DNA of 64,000 nucleotides from Druceiella hillmani (Eukaryota; Arthropoda; Insecta; Lepidoptera; Hepialidae). Below, one piece after another: positions 35,700 through 48,839 of the stretch. The stretch spans positions 6,359,501 through 6,423,500 of the forward strand of contig JAYKKI010000090.1 in NCBI GenBank assembly GCA_039881145.1. Reading direction: 5' to 3'. The notes beneath the pieces were generated by a model, which searched no databases, was not told the origin of the DNA, and was given only the letters and a program-made list of their open reading frames with translations. The position numbers and the translations under genes are program-made. Numbering within the stretch: position 1 is the first letter of the stretch; every line of letters starts with the position of its first letter.

Positions 35700-36850
35700 A
35701 AAAATTCAGCAAATTTTATCGGCAACGAGTTTTAGATGACTACTACCTTAAACGCCATCTAAAAGTAAATCTGTCAAGTGTGGTTTATTATTTTTATAGC
35801 ATATTACAGTGGCTCTTAAACTGGTGATAATGAGAATTCCTGATAGTGATACGTAAATATATGAAACATACAACACATTAAATTAAACTTTAAAACATAG
35901 AAAAGCCAACTTCAAAAATATTTTTTTAGGAAGTACTGGAAAGTTAAAAACAATTATTACTTGTCCTAATTAAGTACTTTAATTTATTAACGACTTTTAA
36001 GCACGTTTTAATAATAATAGGCTTTTTTGAATCGGTGGTAAATTCAAACAAAGACGAACAGGTGGGTATACTAACGAAACCCAATGAAAAGTTCGTTTCA
36101 TTAGTTTTTTTTTGTTCATTTTTGATTGAACTTGATTCAATTAAAATGTGTGTATTTGTTTTTCTACCTCAGTAAACACAGCAGCAATCAAGGATTCCGT
36201 ATATATTTAGGCATTTACATATATTTAAGGGTACAAGACTCCTTCTATTAAACTAAGTACAAATATTAATTTTCACAACGTTAGTTACCTATTACACGAA
36301 TTGCCTACTACATCTTTTACATACGTAAAAACATGTTACATTTTCTTTTTTATTTTATATATCATATGGCGTATCATTTAAAAACGCTTGCGAAGAATAC
36401 GAAAATAATATTTTTTTCATAATATAAAATTGTGTATTTAAAAAGAATAAGATGAATTCCTAAGACAAAATTTCAACTTTCTACGTCGCCTGATTTCTGA
36501 GAAAATCGCCAGTGAAAATAGAAAAACGTAAATATTTTGCCTACTATATCTTTCACAGGCGCATGTTTAAAAATAATATAATTCCACATGCAATAAGAAA
36601 TTATTGATATTTAGATTTTTCCCTTTACTTATGTTATAACATCTTCAATTATACTGACTTTCCAAATTGTAGATGGACCGGAACTGAGTTGCTTTTCACT
36701 TTTTAACACATTTTAAATTATCTTCATGTGTGTGTATGTAATGGAATTTTTCAATTAGATTTTCATACACTTCCAGACGTCCGAATTATTTAAAATTTTG
36801 TACACATATTGAGAAGTGATGACAATACAATAATTCCCTAAGTAAAAAAT
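35700..36850. other. AT-rich sequence, no gene seen
   Basis: Nothing recognised on either strand. Confidence 0.45.
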
Positions 36851-36855
36851 TATAA

Positions 36856-37227
36856 AATAAAATTATAATTTAAAAAACTAAAAAAGAACACACTGTTGTA
36901 GCAATGTGAACTAAAAAATAAGAATTAATCTTTAAATATAAAGGTTTTGGTCAGGAGCGAAAGCATATCCTCACAACTCTGTATAATTTACCTGACAATT
37001 GGTGTCAAGCACTCCAAGCTTTTTTCACATTAAAGTTAATTTTTTGGTCAATCACTTTATTTTTATTTTAAGCTTATTCAAAAAAATTAAGTTAAAGAGA
37101 GTTGCGAGACATCCTTTCGCTCTTGACTAAAGTGTTTAGAAGTCTTTAAAGATTTTTTTTTAATTGTTTAGTTCATATTGCTAACAAAACGTAATTTTTT
37201 AGTTTTTTTTTAAACTATAATTTTATT
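36856..37227. mobile_element. Foldback/MITE-like element with arms of about 135 bp
   Basis: The left arm (36856-36990) and right arm (37089-37227) are diverged reverse complements. Both begin aataaaattata.tttaaaa at the outer edge. Both share agcaat(g/a)tgaactaaa and tttt/tttagtca(g/a)gagcgaaag. They end near cgcaactct/acaactct. The loop is about 98 bp. No transposase. The target duplication is unclear because the flanks are A/T-only. The superfamily cannot be given. Confidence 0.8.
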
Positions 37228-39690
37228 AAAGTAGTTGTTTTATTAATGGCATTTACTTGTAAGTAGATCTAATGTGTTCATTCTCATACCAATAAAAATT
37301 TCGAAGATGAGCGGACGGTAACAAACACTTGCAATCCGCCTTTAGCTACGTTTTCCATTTCACGATATAACCACTTAGTGAAAGTTAGAAATACAAAACC
37401 TCATTACACGAGAAATGCACTGAGACCCTTGAAAATTATTTCCTATTTGTCAAATTCCATGGTGTAGGCGTGGCTAGCATAGTATCTACGCGCATTGAAA
37501 TTGTGTGCTTTTTATAATTGCTATTTGGAGTTATAAAGCATATAAAAGAACATCGGAAAAAAGTTGCTGGTTATCGATAAGTCAAATTTGATCAACTAAA
37601 ACAAGAACTTAAGATGTTTGTTTCGTGCAGTCATAAAAGAGTTCAGTATAATACAATTTCAACGAATAAAATAAAATAAGGGTGTGTATTACAACAGCTC
37701 TTAAAAGTTTCTTCGATAAATTTTCAATAAGGGTAACTAAAACTTATTATTCTAATTACGAATTTATTTAATTTTATTCACTTTTTGCAAATAAAAGCAA
37801 CACGAACATCTGAATAAATTCATTGAATAACTTAACTCAAATAAGAAATCCTTTGCAAAAATTGTGACAGGTAAGCGCTATTTTAGCAGGAGCCAGCACT
37901 CCAGGAACTCGCACGTCGCCCCCGCGCCCGTCGCCCACGTGAATTTATTTCTTAATATTTCGTTTATAACATTGGATTTTACTTTTTTATAATCGCCATT
38001 AAATAAGAGCAACACGGGATGACGCGTAGGTTTCAATACCTGTCGCAGTTATGGCGCCCGAAGCGGTTGCCCGGTGATTGATGAAGCCTAGATATAATCA
38101 AATGTCATTTTTCAAAGTTGAACGGAGCGAAATGGTAAACGGCAATACATCGTCATCCGCTTAAATCGCAATTTTAGGAAGTCAGCGGAAACGTATAGTT
38201 CAAAGCGTATAGTATTCAAAGGGCACTGACTTTATAGCAAACCAATATGTTGATAACAGAAAAGAAGACTCGTAGGGTACTTTTGGTGTCAGAACTTGTA
38301 GGATTATAAAATTTTAATCACTTATATTCGTGACAACGTAATAATTTTGAATGTAAATTTTAAATTTTTGGAATCGGAAATACAAAATATTTTGACTAAA
38401 ATGACAAGGTTAGTAAGTAAAACGACGTGAGTAGGTATACCATAAAAGCCATATAAAAAAGTACGTTAACATTTGACATGACAACTAATTCGCATTTGAG
38501 ACGATTTTTATTGCACATATTCACTGTTGCATATAAAAATATAATTTAAAAGAATTAAATACCAATTATTATTAATTGACTGGCTTTATCGATTAACCTG
38601 AATCCAATATAAATTATTCTAATTGTTATTATTACCACACTAACGTATATTGAATTGAATAAATATATTGACATAAAATAGTGTTACTAGTAGAAAAAAA
38701 TAAAAAGCTGTTTCTTCTAAACATTTTTATTTCTTTTTTTTCAAATAGGGACTATTAAAAATAAATAAGAAATCCATATAATCGTAATTAATAATTTTTT
38801 CCCTTTATTGTGAGAAGAAACAAGTACTTAAAAATGTTATATCAATTTTCTTACGTTTTTGCTTAGTCTCCTTTCAATCTAGCTCCTCTTCAACAAATGG
38901 ATAGAATTAGATGAACAGGACAAAGGCTATATGTAATCAATGAAGACTACTATCGGTTCAAGTCAGGTGAAACATTAATTTATTACTATTTAATATTTCT
39001 TTCTCAGAGTATTTAATAATATATAATCTTCATTACTACGTAGCCCGTACTAAAAAAGTTACCACTATAACTCGCGCAAGTACAGCGACGGTGGTGAGTA
39101 ATGGTACTACGTAAGTGTTTCGTTACGTTTATTTCTCAGTAATAAGACTAGATGGCACTATTTTTGGACGACGACGCCGCGAGCCAAGTCGGTTTCTTCT
39201 TTTGTGTTATCTTATGTTGTAATATATAATATATACCTTTTTATTATTTAGGTAGGTAGATACCTAATCTTGAACTCACAAAAATAAGTTAAGGAAGAAT
39301 GAGTTTATAAAAACCTGGCCGTCGTTTATTGGGATCAAATTTTGTATTTTACAGAATTGAGGACGCTATGATAGTAACTATTTATATTATTTGCTGAGAT
39401 AGTACTTAGTATGTATCTATATTTTATACTTAAAATAAAGCAACGCAACAGTTTGTATGTACAAACGATATTACTTGCTATGAGCTGATGGTATTATCTC
39501 ACACTTGACGTAACATTGACGTTATATTAGGTTAAATAAAACAAAGAGGAATAACATTATGGACTTTAATTATTTCTTAAAATTCTTATTAAAGTTTACT
39601 CCTAAGAATCTATTTTCATATATAGCACCCGGTATGAAGTTTTTATGAGGAGTAAAATCAGAAGTTCAGAGCGTTAAAAAACGTGTAATG
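37228..39690. other. Mostly AT-rich, no gene seen
   Basis: A short GC-rich patch at 37885-37942 and mixed sequence at 38010-38090 are not recognised. Confidence 0.4.
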
Positions 39691-39960
39691 TAATCTCCGA
39701 AACTATTCATCCGATTTAAAAAATTATTTCATCAATATTTAGAAAGAACCTTCAGAATAGATACAGGTTGTATATTATCCCTTTAAAAAAATTTCATGTA
39801 TTATAAAAAAGTTAAATTTTGTTAATTTGGATTTAGGAGGTAATACCCGAAACTACTCATCCGATTTCAAAAATTCTTCCACCAATATTTAGAAAAGACC
39901 TTCAGGATAGATATAGGTTGTATATTATCCCGTTAAAAAAATGTTTATGGAGACTAGTTT
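39690..39960 (+). repeat. Two direct copies of a lepidopteran-type repeat
   Basis: ccgaaactattcatccgatt ... ccttcagaatagatacaggt occurs at about 39697-39780. A second copy lies at about 39848-39930. The spacing is about 151 bp. The pattern resembles the tail region of common lepidopteran elements containing aaactactyaaccgatttc and cataggctatatttta. Assignment is from memory. Confidence 0.7.
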
Positions 39961-40099
39961 TGCAACATGAGTCGACGACAAAAAAAGTCGAGCGAATGCG
40001 TTTCTTATGAACGCTGCATTAACGGCAAGAGATATATTTATAGATGAAATTGATATTTACATTCATACACAATATTACCTATTTTATACATTCGTAATT

Positions 40100-42135
40100 A
40101 AGGAGTAAACTCCAGTGGCGTGTCGATTTATTTTTGAAATTTTACTATAATCATATATTTTAATTACGATTACTTTTTCAAAACTAAAAAGTGTGTATTC
40201 TTTACAGACTGTTACTTGTATATTTTTTGTTATTATATTTGAATTAACTTTTTTAACATTAAGCTTGCATTTAAAATTTTCAAAAACATCGCAATAAACA
40301 ACTAACACATACTTAATAGTCGTATAGAGCATCTCGCTTGGTGCTTTCAGTTCAGATTGATCCCATAATTTTTATTAAATATCAAAATTTGCTTTTGACC
40401 ATTAATGATTTCATCGTATATTAAGAACTTTTCATTACATTCTTGGCAATCGTGTTTTTCTATATACTTCTTTGCAAGATACCATCTTCTTGGATACTTT
40501 ATATCGTTTCAGGGTCACTGGTTCTTCCTGCAGTTGAATTGGATATATTAGCTGTCGATGTTGAAGGTACGTGTAATGAGTATGCTTGAGATGTTCAGTA
40601 ATTTTAATAAAAGTTGGCTTTTCTATTGGATCCACTGGAAAGTGTGTTTCCTGTATTCATGGATATTAATGAATTTAAAAAGTGGCCTCGGAATATAGTT
40701 ATAAAGTGTTGCTCTTCTTCACAAAGTTTTAATGTTGCTCTTCTTCACAAAGTTTTAATGTTGCTCTTCTTCACAAAGTTTTAATGTTGCTCTTCTTCAC
40801 AAAGTTTTAATGTTTCTCTTCTTCGCAAAGTTTTAATGTTGATCTTCTTCACAAAATTTTAACGTTGCTCTTCTTCACAAAGTTTTAATGTTGCTCTTCT
40901 TCACAAAGTTTTAACGTTGCCCCATTCCTGTGTAACTCGAAGGTACTGTTTTCAATTTAGTGCAATCTTTCTTGTAAGTATTTTTTTTTAAATCCTTCAT
41001 CATATTTAGACCATCGATTCAAGTTTTGCGAACAGCATCATTTTTTTAAAACTGGTTTGTGTGGATTTTTATATTTTAAGCTTCTGCTATTTAGGGTATC
41101 AAAAAAGTTATTAATTTTTTATATAAATTTTGCGACATTTGAGGCTGTTTAATTTTTTAATTCTCCTGTCCAGAATGCAGTTTTCTTTGCCGTACCAACC
41201 GAGTGACTGAAAACTTTTGTATCCAAATTCACTTTCATTTTTGGAGTGCGTTTGGACTTATGAGCGTTTGCGTTATATTTTTCGCTTTTACTTTTATTAC
41301 TGCGGTCAGTATTACAAAGATTAATTATGTCTTTGAAATTTATTTCCTTACCTTGCCATATGAAATTGTGTCAACAAATTGCTTCTAGAATTTTTTACAA
41401 TATGAGGCACATAACTAAAAAATGGGGTATCCGGAGTAACCCCTAATAGTTAGGGCACTCATATTTCTTGTTCCCTGGTGTCACAAAACTGCCTTTGGTA
41501 GTAATTCCGAATCGAAAGTTTTTCGTAAGATTCTTACGAAATCTTCCATTAAATCAAATTTTTCGTTGTATTCCAAACATGACATGTTTTGTCATGATAT
41601 GTTGTGGCCTTTTGGGCAAAAAAAATTATATACGCTTTTTATTGTTCTGTGGCATACTCAAATTTCTTTCTAATATTCTCAAAATTGATTTTTGAAAGCT
41701 CTGGGAAGCAGCTTGCTTTTTAGCCATATTTTTATTGTTCTAGGACCTGCTAATACAACTCCAGTTTTTCTCGTATGCCTATGCTCTATATAGAAGGAGA
41801 CTTGAAGAACAAGGTAAAACAAAGATTCTTTTCAGCAGTTGTCCGTTTGTTAATATATCTTTCAAGTACATTTTTGTAAAAGTTTTAGATGTTTCACTTT
41901 TGAAAGGGAATTTTTAAATATTAATTATGTCTTTGCCTATCAACTTCTATTTTAATTTTTTTGAAGAAACCATGTTGCTTTTAAGTTTTTTCGCGCAAAA
42001 AGTTACAGTACGTTTCAGTTTCTTTACACGTTCTAGTGTTTCTTCAAGCGAAAAACAACGGCGCTTGGGGTCCGGTCGGTGTATGAAAACTATATTCTGG
42101 ATTCTGGGGTTTTTCCTTTATAAAGTTTAGTAGGT
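40100..42135 (-). pseudogene. P-element / THAP9-type transposase pseudogene
   Basis: A broken transposase on the minus strand, with blocks in the right order from 42135 downward. First comes a coiled-coil-like SLEETLERVKKLKRT (about 42060-42000), where P-superfamily proteins have their leucine-zipper region. Then VPHIVKNSRSNLL (about 41410-41372), matching the D/PHxxKNxRNNL block. Then KEINFKDIINL and, near 41243-41199, KMKVNLDTKVFSHSV, matching KMxVxLAxQVFSxSV. Then FFDTLNSRS (about 41106-41080), matching LFDxLNSR. Finally WYLAKKYIEKHDCQECNEKF (about 40500-40440), matching the YxAGxxxxKL...CxxC tail. Blocks sit in different frames with stops. The N-terminal THAP domain was not found above 42135. 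An 8 x 26-bp minisatellite (40708-40915) lies between the last two blocks. The THAP exon at 25 kb is not its missing start: it lies on the wrong side. Confidence 0.8.
40708..40915. repeat. Minisatellite, eight copies of a 26-bp unit
   Basis: Unit gttgctcttcttcacaaagt plus tttaat. Copies start every 26 bp from 40708 to 40890. Copies 5 and 6 carry two or three substitutions. The 26-bp length breaks any reading frame. It lies inside the P-type transposase relic. Confidence 0.97.
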
Positions 42136-42289
42136 ACCTTCGCAATTTTCTGGTAAAAATAATTCAGATTCAATTAAAGTACTTTTCGGTATAATACACC
42201 TTGTATTGATCGATTCGATCATCAAACCTTTCGAAAAAAAAGGTTGAATCTTTTATATCAATCATTCATTCCTTTCGATGTTCGAATGA

Positions 42290-42631
42290 ATGCAGTCGTC
42301 TCATTCATTCATTCGCTAATGCAATATTCGATCTAAATAAGATTCGAATTAACACATTCGTTCCGTCAATCAGCATTCATTTGCATTTGATTATTGTGTA
42401 AACACCTACAATAACAACTAGCTTCATTAATTAGATATTCGTAGTGCAGAATATCTGCAAAATTTGGTGTTGGGCATACGAATGAAGGAATACATTTATT
42501 CTATAGTCATGGTGATAGGACTTTAATATTTTGATCAATTTTCGGTTTTGGTATTGATTATAAACTCTAATAGTATAATTTTTAGTAGTTAGCAAAATTT
42601 TTAAAGTATTTTATATCGACTTTTATAAGAT

Positions 42632-42715
<84 letters not shown>

Positions 42716-43071
42716 TTTAATATTAAATATAGTATTGCAATACCAAACAGTTGAATATTAATGTTTCCTTAGATGCGTGATTTAAATTTTAATATGTCGA
42801 GCTTAATCATGAAACGTAGTGAAATTTAAAATCATTTCATCATTATTAGATTCAGTAAATGGAAATATGTTTCTTTTAAAATTTACGATAAATATATAAG
42901 TTATAATAAAATTACTGTATAAATAAATAACCTCATAAAACGATTACTTCTTCCAACGCGAATTGTTTTGAGTCAGTCGCACAAATGGTGTCGTCCGGAG
43001 GAATGCTGAATGATTCGATGACAAAACGGATGTTTGAAACTGATTCGATCATTCGCGACTGACACATCTCT
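42290..43071. repeat. Possible hAT-like end and sub-terminal motifs
   Basis: gattcgatcat-type motifs recur at 42211, 43010 and 43042. The stretch ends gactgacacatctcta, whose inverse TAGAGATGTGTCAGTC looks like a hAT terminus. No matching left end or 8-bp duplication was found. Confidence 0.3.
42637..42714. repeat. (TA)n microsatellite with T-run
   Basis: About 30 TA units followed by about 18 T. Confidence 0.98.
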
Positions 43072-43079
43072 AGTTGTTA

Positions 43080-46000
43080 ATGCACTAATTACTCTAAGTG
43101 GCATAAGTCGATGTAGGGAGTTACGTATCTATATTTTCAAGCCGTAGTCCCAGTCGATTTTTATCCTTGAAAGTCGAAACATCGAATATTCAGAACTCGA
43201 GTTATTGCACCCATTATCCGCGTATTTACGTGACGCCATATCTTGCCTAATTTTGCAATAACTCGCACTCAATTCAATATACAAATCTGTGGCAGTAACG
43301 GTCCAAATATATAGTAAAAGACGTCGCGTTGGCAAAACAAGAGTCCAAAAATGCAGCTGAGGTCGTTAAAAAAGCGTTCACGGTATCCAGGAACAATGCA
43401 AAAGTACTAAATAAAATCACAGGAAACACAAAAATCGCCCAAAAGAATAAAACTCCAATGAATCTAAATTTAGGCATAGACTGGCTAATTGATAATTGTC
43501 AAAAATTACATTCTTTTTCAGTAAACTATCATTAAAATACGAATATATCGTCATATTTTTATTAATAAAACTTTAATAATTATGTTTAGTTTAATCGGAG
43601 TTTGAATAACTTTAACATATATTTTTTTCGTTTTAGTATGCTTCCTTGCTATTTAAACAAGTTATTATCGTGTTAATTTTTACTGCTATGCGATGAAACG
43701 GAATGCAAACAAACGATGCGTATGCCACCTGTCGCAAGTACAAAGCTATTTGAAAATAGATATAATAGTCTTTTTATTAAGATTTAACTCCCAATCCGTC
43801 TATATCATATTTACAGCGACATCTATGTGTGCTGAATTTGTACTAAATCTATAATGTATGGGACTGACCAGCATACCCTACGCACGATTAATTAACAGCG
43901 ACATCTATTCTTTTTATAAGCCACTAACATTGTGCAAAAGTATTAACAACTTGTGATATCAAATACCAAGGTACACAAAAATTAGTTTAATTTCCCGTTA
44001 GATGGCAGTATTTTCAAAATGTAAAATTTTAATGATCCGTTTATTTTTACCTGTCAATAATTACAATGCAATTATTATACGACATAAATATTATATGATA
44101 TGATATTTAATAACTTTACGCACACATATTACTCTGTGATGCGTTGATGGAGGCATTTAGTCGCGGTACAAATCTCTTGGAGTATGCGTTGAGTTGACGA
44201 AAGTCGGCAGTTGTATCGATACTGCTAAATATTAACTATTCGCCGATTATTTAAGGTTTTTCGTAGGGTCATCTCTAAAAAATGACTTTAATTATTTTCG
44301 TTATGACCATGAGAAACTTTACAAAAATGTCGAGCGGTAGGGCCGCCATGTAAAGTTATATTGAAGTCTCAAGTACTATATGTTTTGTGGTCTCAAGCTT
44401 TATAACAACGATATAGGTTGTAGTCTCCCGCGTATTTCCAATTTTCGGAATCTCGATGTTGTTATGTACAGGTGTGTCCAATTTGTCGCTAGAAATAATC
44501 ATTATATTGAATGACAAACACCAGACAAGTTAATTATATCAACGCTTTTATGACTATTTAATATTCTCATTCGTAGAAACAAATTCAGTTTCTACACGAG
44601 GTGATTTACATCTTTATTTTGGAGAAAATACAAAAAAAGATTCTTTCGATTGTGCCACTTTAAAATTGACATTTACAAAATAATTAGCCTTCTTTATCAA
44701 TTTGGACACGGTCAGAAATAACTCTATTAAGTAGAAGAGGATTGCAACTGGCCCTGAAATGTTAATTGATTATATGGACAAGCCATTTGTACTGAGCTTA
44801 TTATCGTTTTTATCCTGCATAGTACGAAGACACCACTATTTTATATCCCGCCTGCACGTAAAACGTGTAATTGCGATAACTGTACTATTTAATGTTTAAT
44901 TAGAAATACGGACTGCGCCGAAAATAATAAAGTTGATTACGTCAATAGGTACCATTTCACGTTATTCTATTCAATGATGAAATTGCATTGTATTTTAATT
45001 GAATGATTTTAGTTATTGATACGTGATACATTTATGAATTCATGAATTGAAATGAATTGTGAATTGAAATGAAATATATAATAAATTTATGAATTGAAAT
45101 GAATTCGCAGTGATTCATATTATTTGATGTATATAAGTTATAACAAAAGAATTTAGATGGTTCTGTACTGTTATTTAAATAATTTTTCCAGTTTACTTTA
45201 TACTCTGATTTTAAGTTCAAGAATTACAACGAAATACACATCGGGAATAAGTAACGAAATACATATATATACTAAGTAACGATATACACATCGGGAATAA
45301 GTAAAGGCCTTATACTTTATATTTTGTTGCAACACATTGACAACTTTCATAAAAAAAATCTTATTTCATTTTTTTCAGGTTTTTAAATCCTTCGAAACAC
45401 TTTTTTTACGTTTTAAATGATACCACAACAAAAACCCCATTTAAACTAATTATATAGTTGTTGGTGGAATGAGCTTCAGAATTTAATTTTTTTGACCTAG
45501 CACATCCAAATACGTTATTTTAGTTATACGATTATAAGTTGAACAATATTAAATACTATCGAAAATGGGTCTGAGAAAAAACAAATAATTTAGCAATTGG
45601 CAAGCAGATAAGAGCAAGGAAAAAAACGCGGTTTGTAACTATAACACTAAAGAAAAAGTATCTTCATAAATGCGTATATATTTTATTTTTAACATATCAA
45701 AAATTGCTAATAAGAAATAAAAATAAAAATCCGATGTTATTATACGTCAGATTTTTTTCGCTAGGCCCTTTTCGACTCTAACTTTTCAGAAATTATTACA
45801 AAAAATGTCTGCTTTTTTTAATGCTGACATTCGTTCTGTCTTATTAAAATGTGATCTAAATATTTAGTATATTATCTATGATCAAAATATATGTACCGTA
45901 TCTGTTTTGTAATATATGCCTGTTTCGCTCTTTTAGAGTTTTATGTCATTTTATTCAAATAACATGACCGCTCTCCTATGCTGGGTCATTCAAAATGAAA

Positions 46001-46340
46001 TTGAGGTTTTAATTATATTATATTATTTGTCATTTTAACTTCTCTTTACTAAACATTAAGCTTCAAAGTGATCTGCAATATATATCTTTTAATTATCAAC
46101 TGTTGATTTGAAAAATCTAAAAATGTTTCGTAGTATTATCAACATAATTTTAATTGAAAGTTTTATTTTATAAGAAATTTTAATTCAAGTTGTTTCGATT
46201 AATTTTCTGCATTGACAAATTCAAGAAATACAGGAAATACCTATACTTTATTTGTGTTGCAATGCGTACTTGGCTATTTTTTTAGATTACATGGTTTACA
46301 GTGCTCTTTAAAAATTCTTAAGATATTCTTTTAAGCCAAA
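43080..46340. other. Mostly AT-rich, no gene seen
   Basis: acagcgacatctat occurs at 43813 and 43895, with gttagatggcag at 43999; such motifs are frequent in lepidopteran repeats. Small direct repeats occur at 45030-45110 (atgaattgaaatgaat) and 45235-45305 (acacatcgggaataagtaa). A lysine-rich open frame at 43299-43532 is unrecognised and has no ATG start. Confidence 0.4.
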
Positions 46341-46364
46341 ATTTGAAGAGGTGGGAATTTCTTA

Positions 46365-46833
46365 GGCCAAGCGCACTTTGGATACGATTTTGTGTTGTAC
46401 GTAAATTTACAATTCTTGTCGTATGTATTGAATACGCAGACTGGGTATGTATTATGCCATTTACAATCAGTTGTTCTCTGTTCTATCTTAGCGAAACTCG
46501 TGTGAAATGGATTTGGTATTTTTATTTCTTCCGAGATTTCCCATCATGTTTTGCGTTGATGCTGATGCTTAAATGATAACTGGAATCACTCTGATCTCAT
46601 AAACAAATGGGTCCATGCACTAAATTAATAGATTTTACGACGTCCATGCCGAGTCGTTCATACGAAAACGCTTCGTTCATACGAAACAGCTTTACGTGCG
46701 TATTCACATGACTAATTTGTACCCAGTCTGCGAGCTTCTTTTAGTACTTTTATGTTTGGGAAGTTTTGGGCGTAATCATACATATTTGCACTACTATATT
46801 TCGTGCGAAAAAGTATCCAAAGTGTGCTCGGCC
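46365..46833. mobile_element. PIF/Harbinger-like MITE with TTA target duplications
   Basis: The left end GGCCAAGCGCACTTTGGATA and the right end (reverse-complemented GGCCGAGCACACTTTGGATA) match over 21 bp with two differences. TTA flanks both sides (46362-46364 and 46834-46836). A 3-bp TWA duplication with GG(C/G)-starting ends is typical of PIF/Harbinger. A second inverted pair, cgcagactgggta (about 46434-46446 and 46714-46727), lies inside, so the arms are homologous well past the ends. The 469-bp element encodes no transposase. The 77-codon frame at 46343-46576 crosses its left edge and is chance. Confidence 0.85.
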
Positions 46834-46836
46834 TTA

Positions 46837-48838
46837 CAGTAACTAACATTACCATGGTGCTACTGTATATAAATATATAAAATACAAATGACTCTTATTG
46901 ATTCATCACAAATTCTTCAGTCTACAAATTTTTTATATTTGTACTTATATCTCTTGGTTTCTGGGTGTTCACTAAGAAATAATTTTTTGAAATTCAACCT
47001 CTTAAAGTTTAAAAATGGGGGATGGAAAATTGAATGGGAATTTCGAATATATTAAAGTTAGAGATATGAATTTGTATTTAGACTCTCAGAGAAAAGTAAA
47101 GAAAAACTTGTTTCAGAATTTTTAGAAAATTGCCACCTGATTAGTAATTATATAACTAAATAATTATTGTATGAAAAAACAAATAAAGGAAAATTCAGTC
47201 ATGGTCCATTCTTGCCTGGGCAAAGCCAGAATAAGCAGCTGGTATGCTATTAAGGAAAAAAGGTGAAAATTTAATTTTATTCACTATCTCTATATCTTTC
47301 TCTCCAATGTTCTTTGCTCATCTTTCTGTTTCTCCCAATTCTACTATTGCTTAAACAAATTTTCTGTATTAAATAGAAAGATTAATACTGTAATTTACAT
47401 AGTACGTTACATAACACGCTCTGCACACGGCTACCAGTCATTATCTTAAGTTAGATGACGCACAGAATGCGTGATGCACTTCTGTATTTTGCACTTTCTC
47501 ATTTATTATTTGAGTATTGCCTAATACATATTTTACAAGTGACTATATTGTGAATGATAATGACTTGGCAAAAAATAAATATTTGAGTGAAGAAAATAAC
47601 CAAAATATATTTAGAATAATTTTGCAACAATACTAAAATTAATTATTTATGAGCGATAATAACCATAATATTTTCCATCTTGTAAAACAAAAAAATAGGA
47701 TTGAAGCATCGGTAAAAATTTAAATAACTTCATGGCGATTTTAGGCGCTGCTCAAAAAAAATTACACAGGTGGCATATTCTTAAGACATTAATTTTCCAT
47801 AAAAATATGCTAATTATGCAACTGCAATTTGATTCGAAACAGTGAAAATAAGCGTTTCATTTTTTACAGTGAAAATAAGTGTTTCAACAGAATTAACTAC
47901 TGAAAAATAAAGTGAAAAAATAAGTCGCTTTTTATTATTTACATATATAAAGTTACATTTGTAAAAAGATGGTGGTGTTAGTTTGTCCCTATCAAAAGAA
48001 CTCTGACTCAAAGCTCTTTGATTTTAACCAACCTCCTCGTCGCTTCAATTTCTCATTCAATTGTCTTCAACGAGACAGAATTTGGCATCACGTTAAGTTC
48101 AAATTAAGTTACTTAAAAGAAAGATCTAGTCTGAGAAAAGTTTTGCATAGCTGAGTATCCCGTAGATCCCATTTGCAGAAAATTTGGGATTGTTGGTTAA
48201 AAAAATTGGCCACATATTATAGGCAATATATAAATGTATGTAAATTTTTTGTCTAGTACACCTTTATAAAATCTTTGATTGATATATTGGGAGCTAAAAT
48301 TTTACATTATAGCAAAATATGCTAAAGCTTTAACATTATACTCAATTTTGAGTTTCTAGGTTACATGATTTTTAAAAAAAAAACACCATGACAAAGAGAA
48401 TGATAAATAATCTTGTAAAGATTCAGATTTTGCTTTTATGGTATGAAACCGTAAAAACGTGTTATCCTAACACTGTAATAACTTCATAAATTATAAATTT
48501 GTGAAAAAAATAATTAAAATTTGAACAAACTATAATTATTTTCTGCGATCAATACTGTAGTTATATAATTTCAACTTAAATAAATTTATTATTTATAAAA
48601 AATTAATTTGTAAAATTTAGAGGCCTGTCAATTATTTTTCTTCAATCTGGGGATTATTCGGATTCTAGAAAGTTATGACAATCAGACAGGTTTACTTATG
48701 AATAGAAGTTTTTCAATTTTCCTTTAAATGTCTAGAGTAGTAAATACAATTTGAATTTTATATATAATGATGATACGACATTACAATGGCTTTATATTAA
48801 ATAGAAATTTTTTACCTATTCTTACCCACAGAATAAAC
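46837..48838. other. AT-rich sequence, no gene seen
   Basis: agtgaaaataag.gtttca occurs twice at 47840-47890. No gene or repeat otherwise. Confidence 0.45.
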
Positions 48839-48839
48839 A

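Noticed and set aside
40708..40915. CRISPR-like array
   Set aside because: Units are contiguous with no spacers, and the genome is animal.
25089..42135. One gene joining the THAP exon to the P-type transposase blocks
   Set aside because: On the minus strand the THAP exon lies 3' of the transposase blocks, the wrong order, and 15 kb away.
43299..43535. Lysine-rich open frame
   Set aside because: No ATG start, no splice sites and no recognised family.
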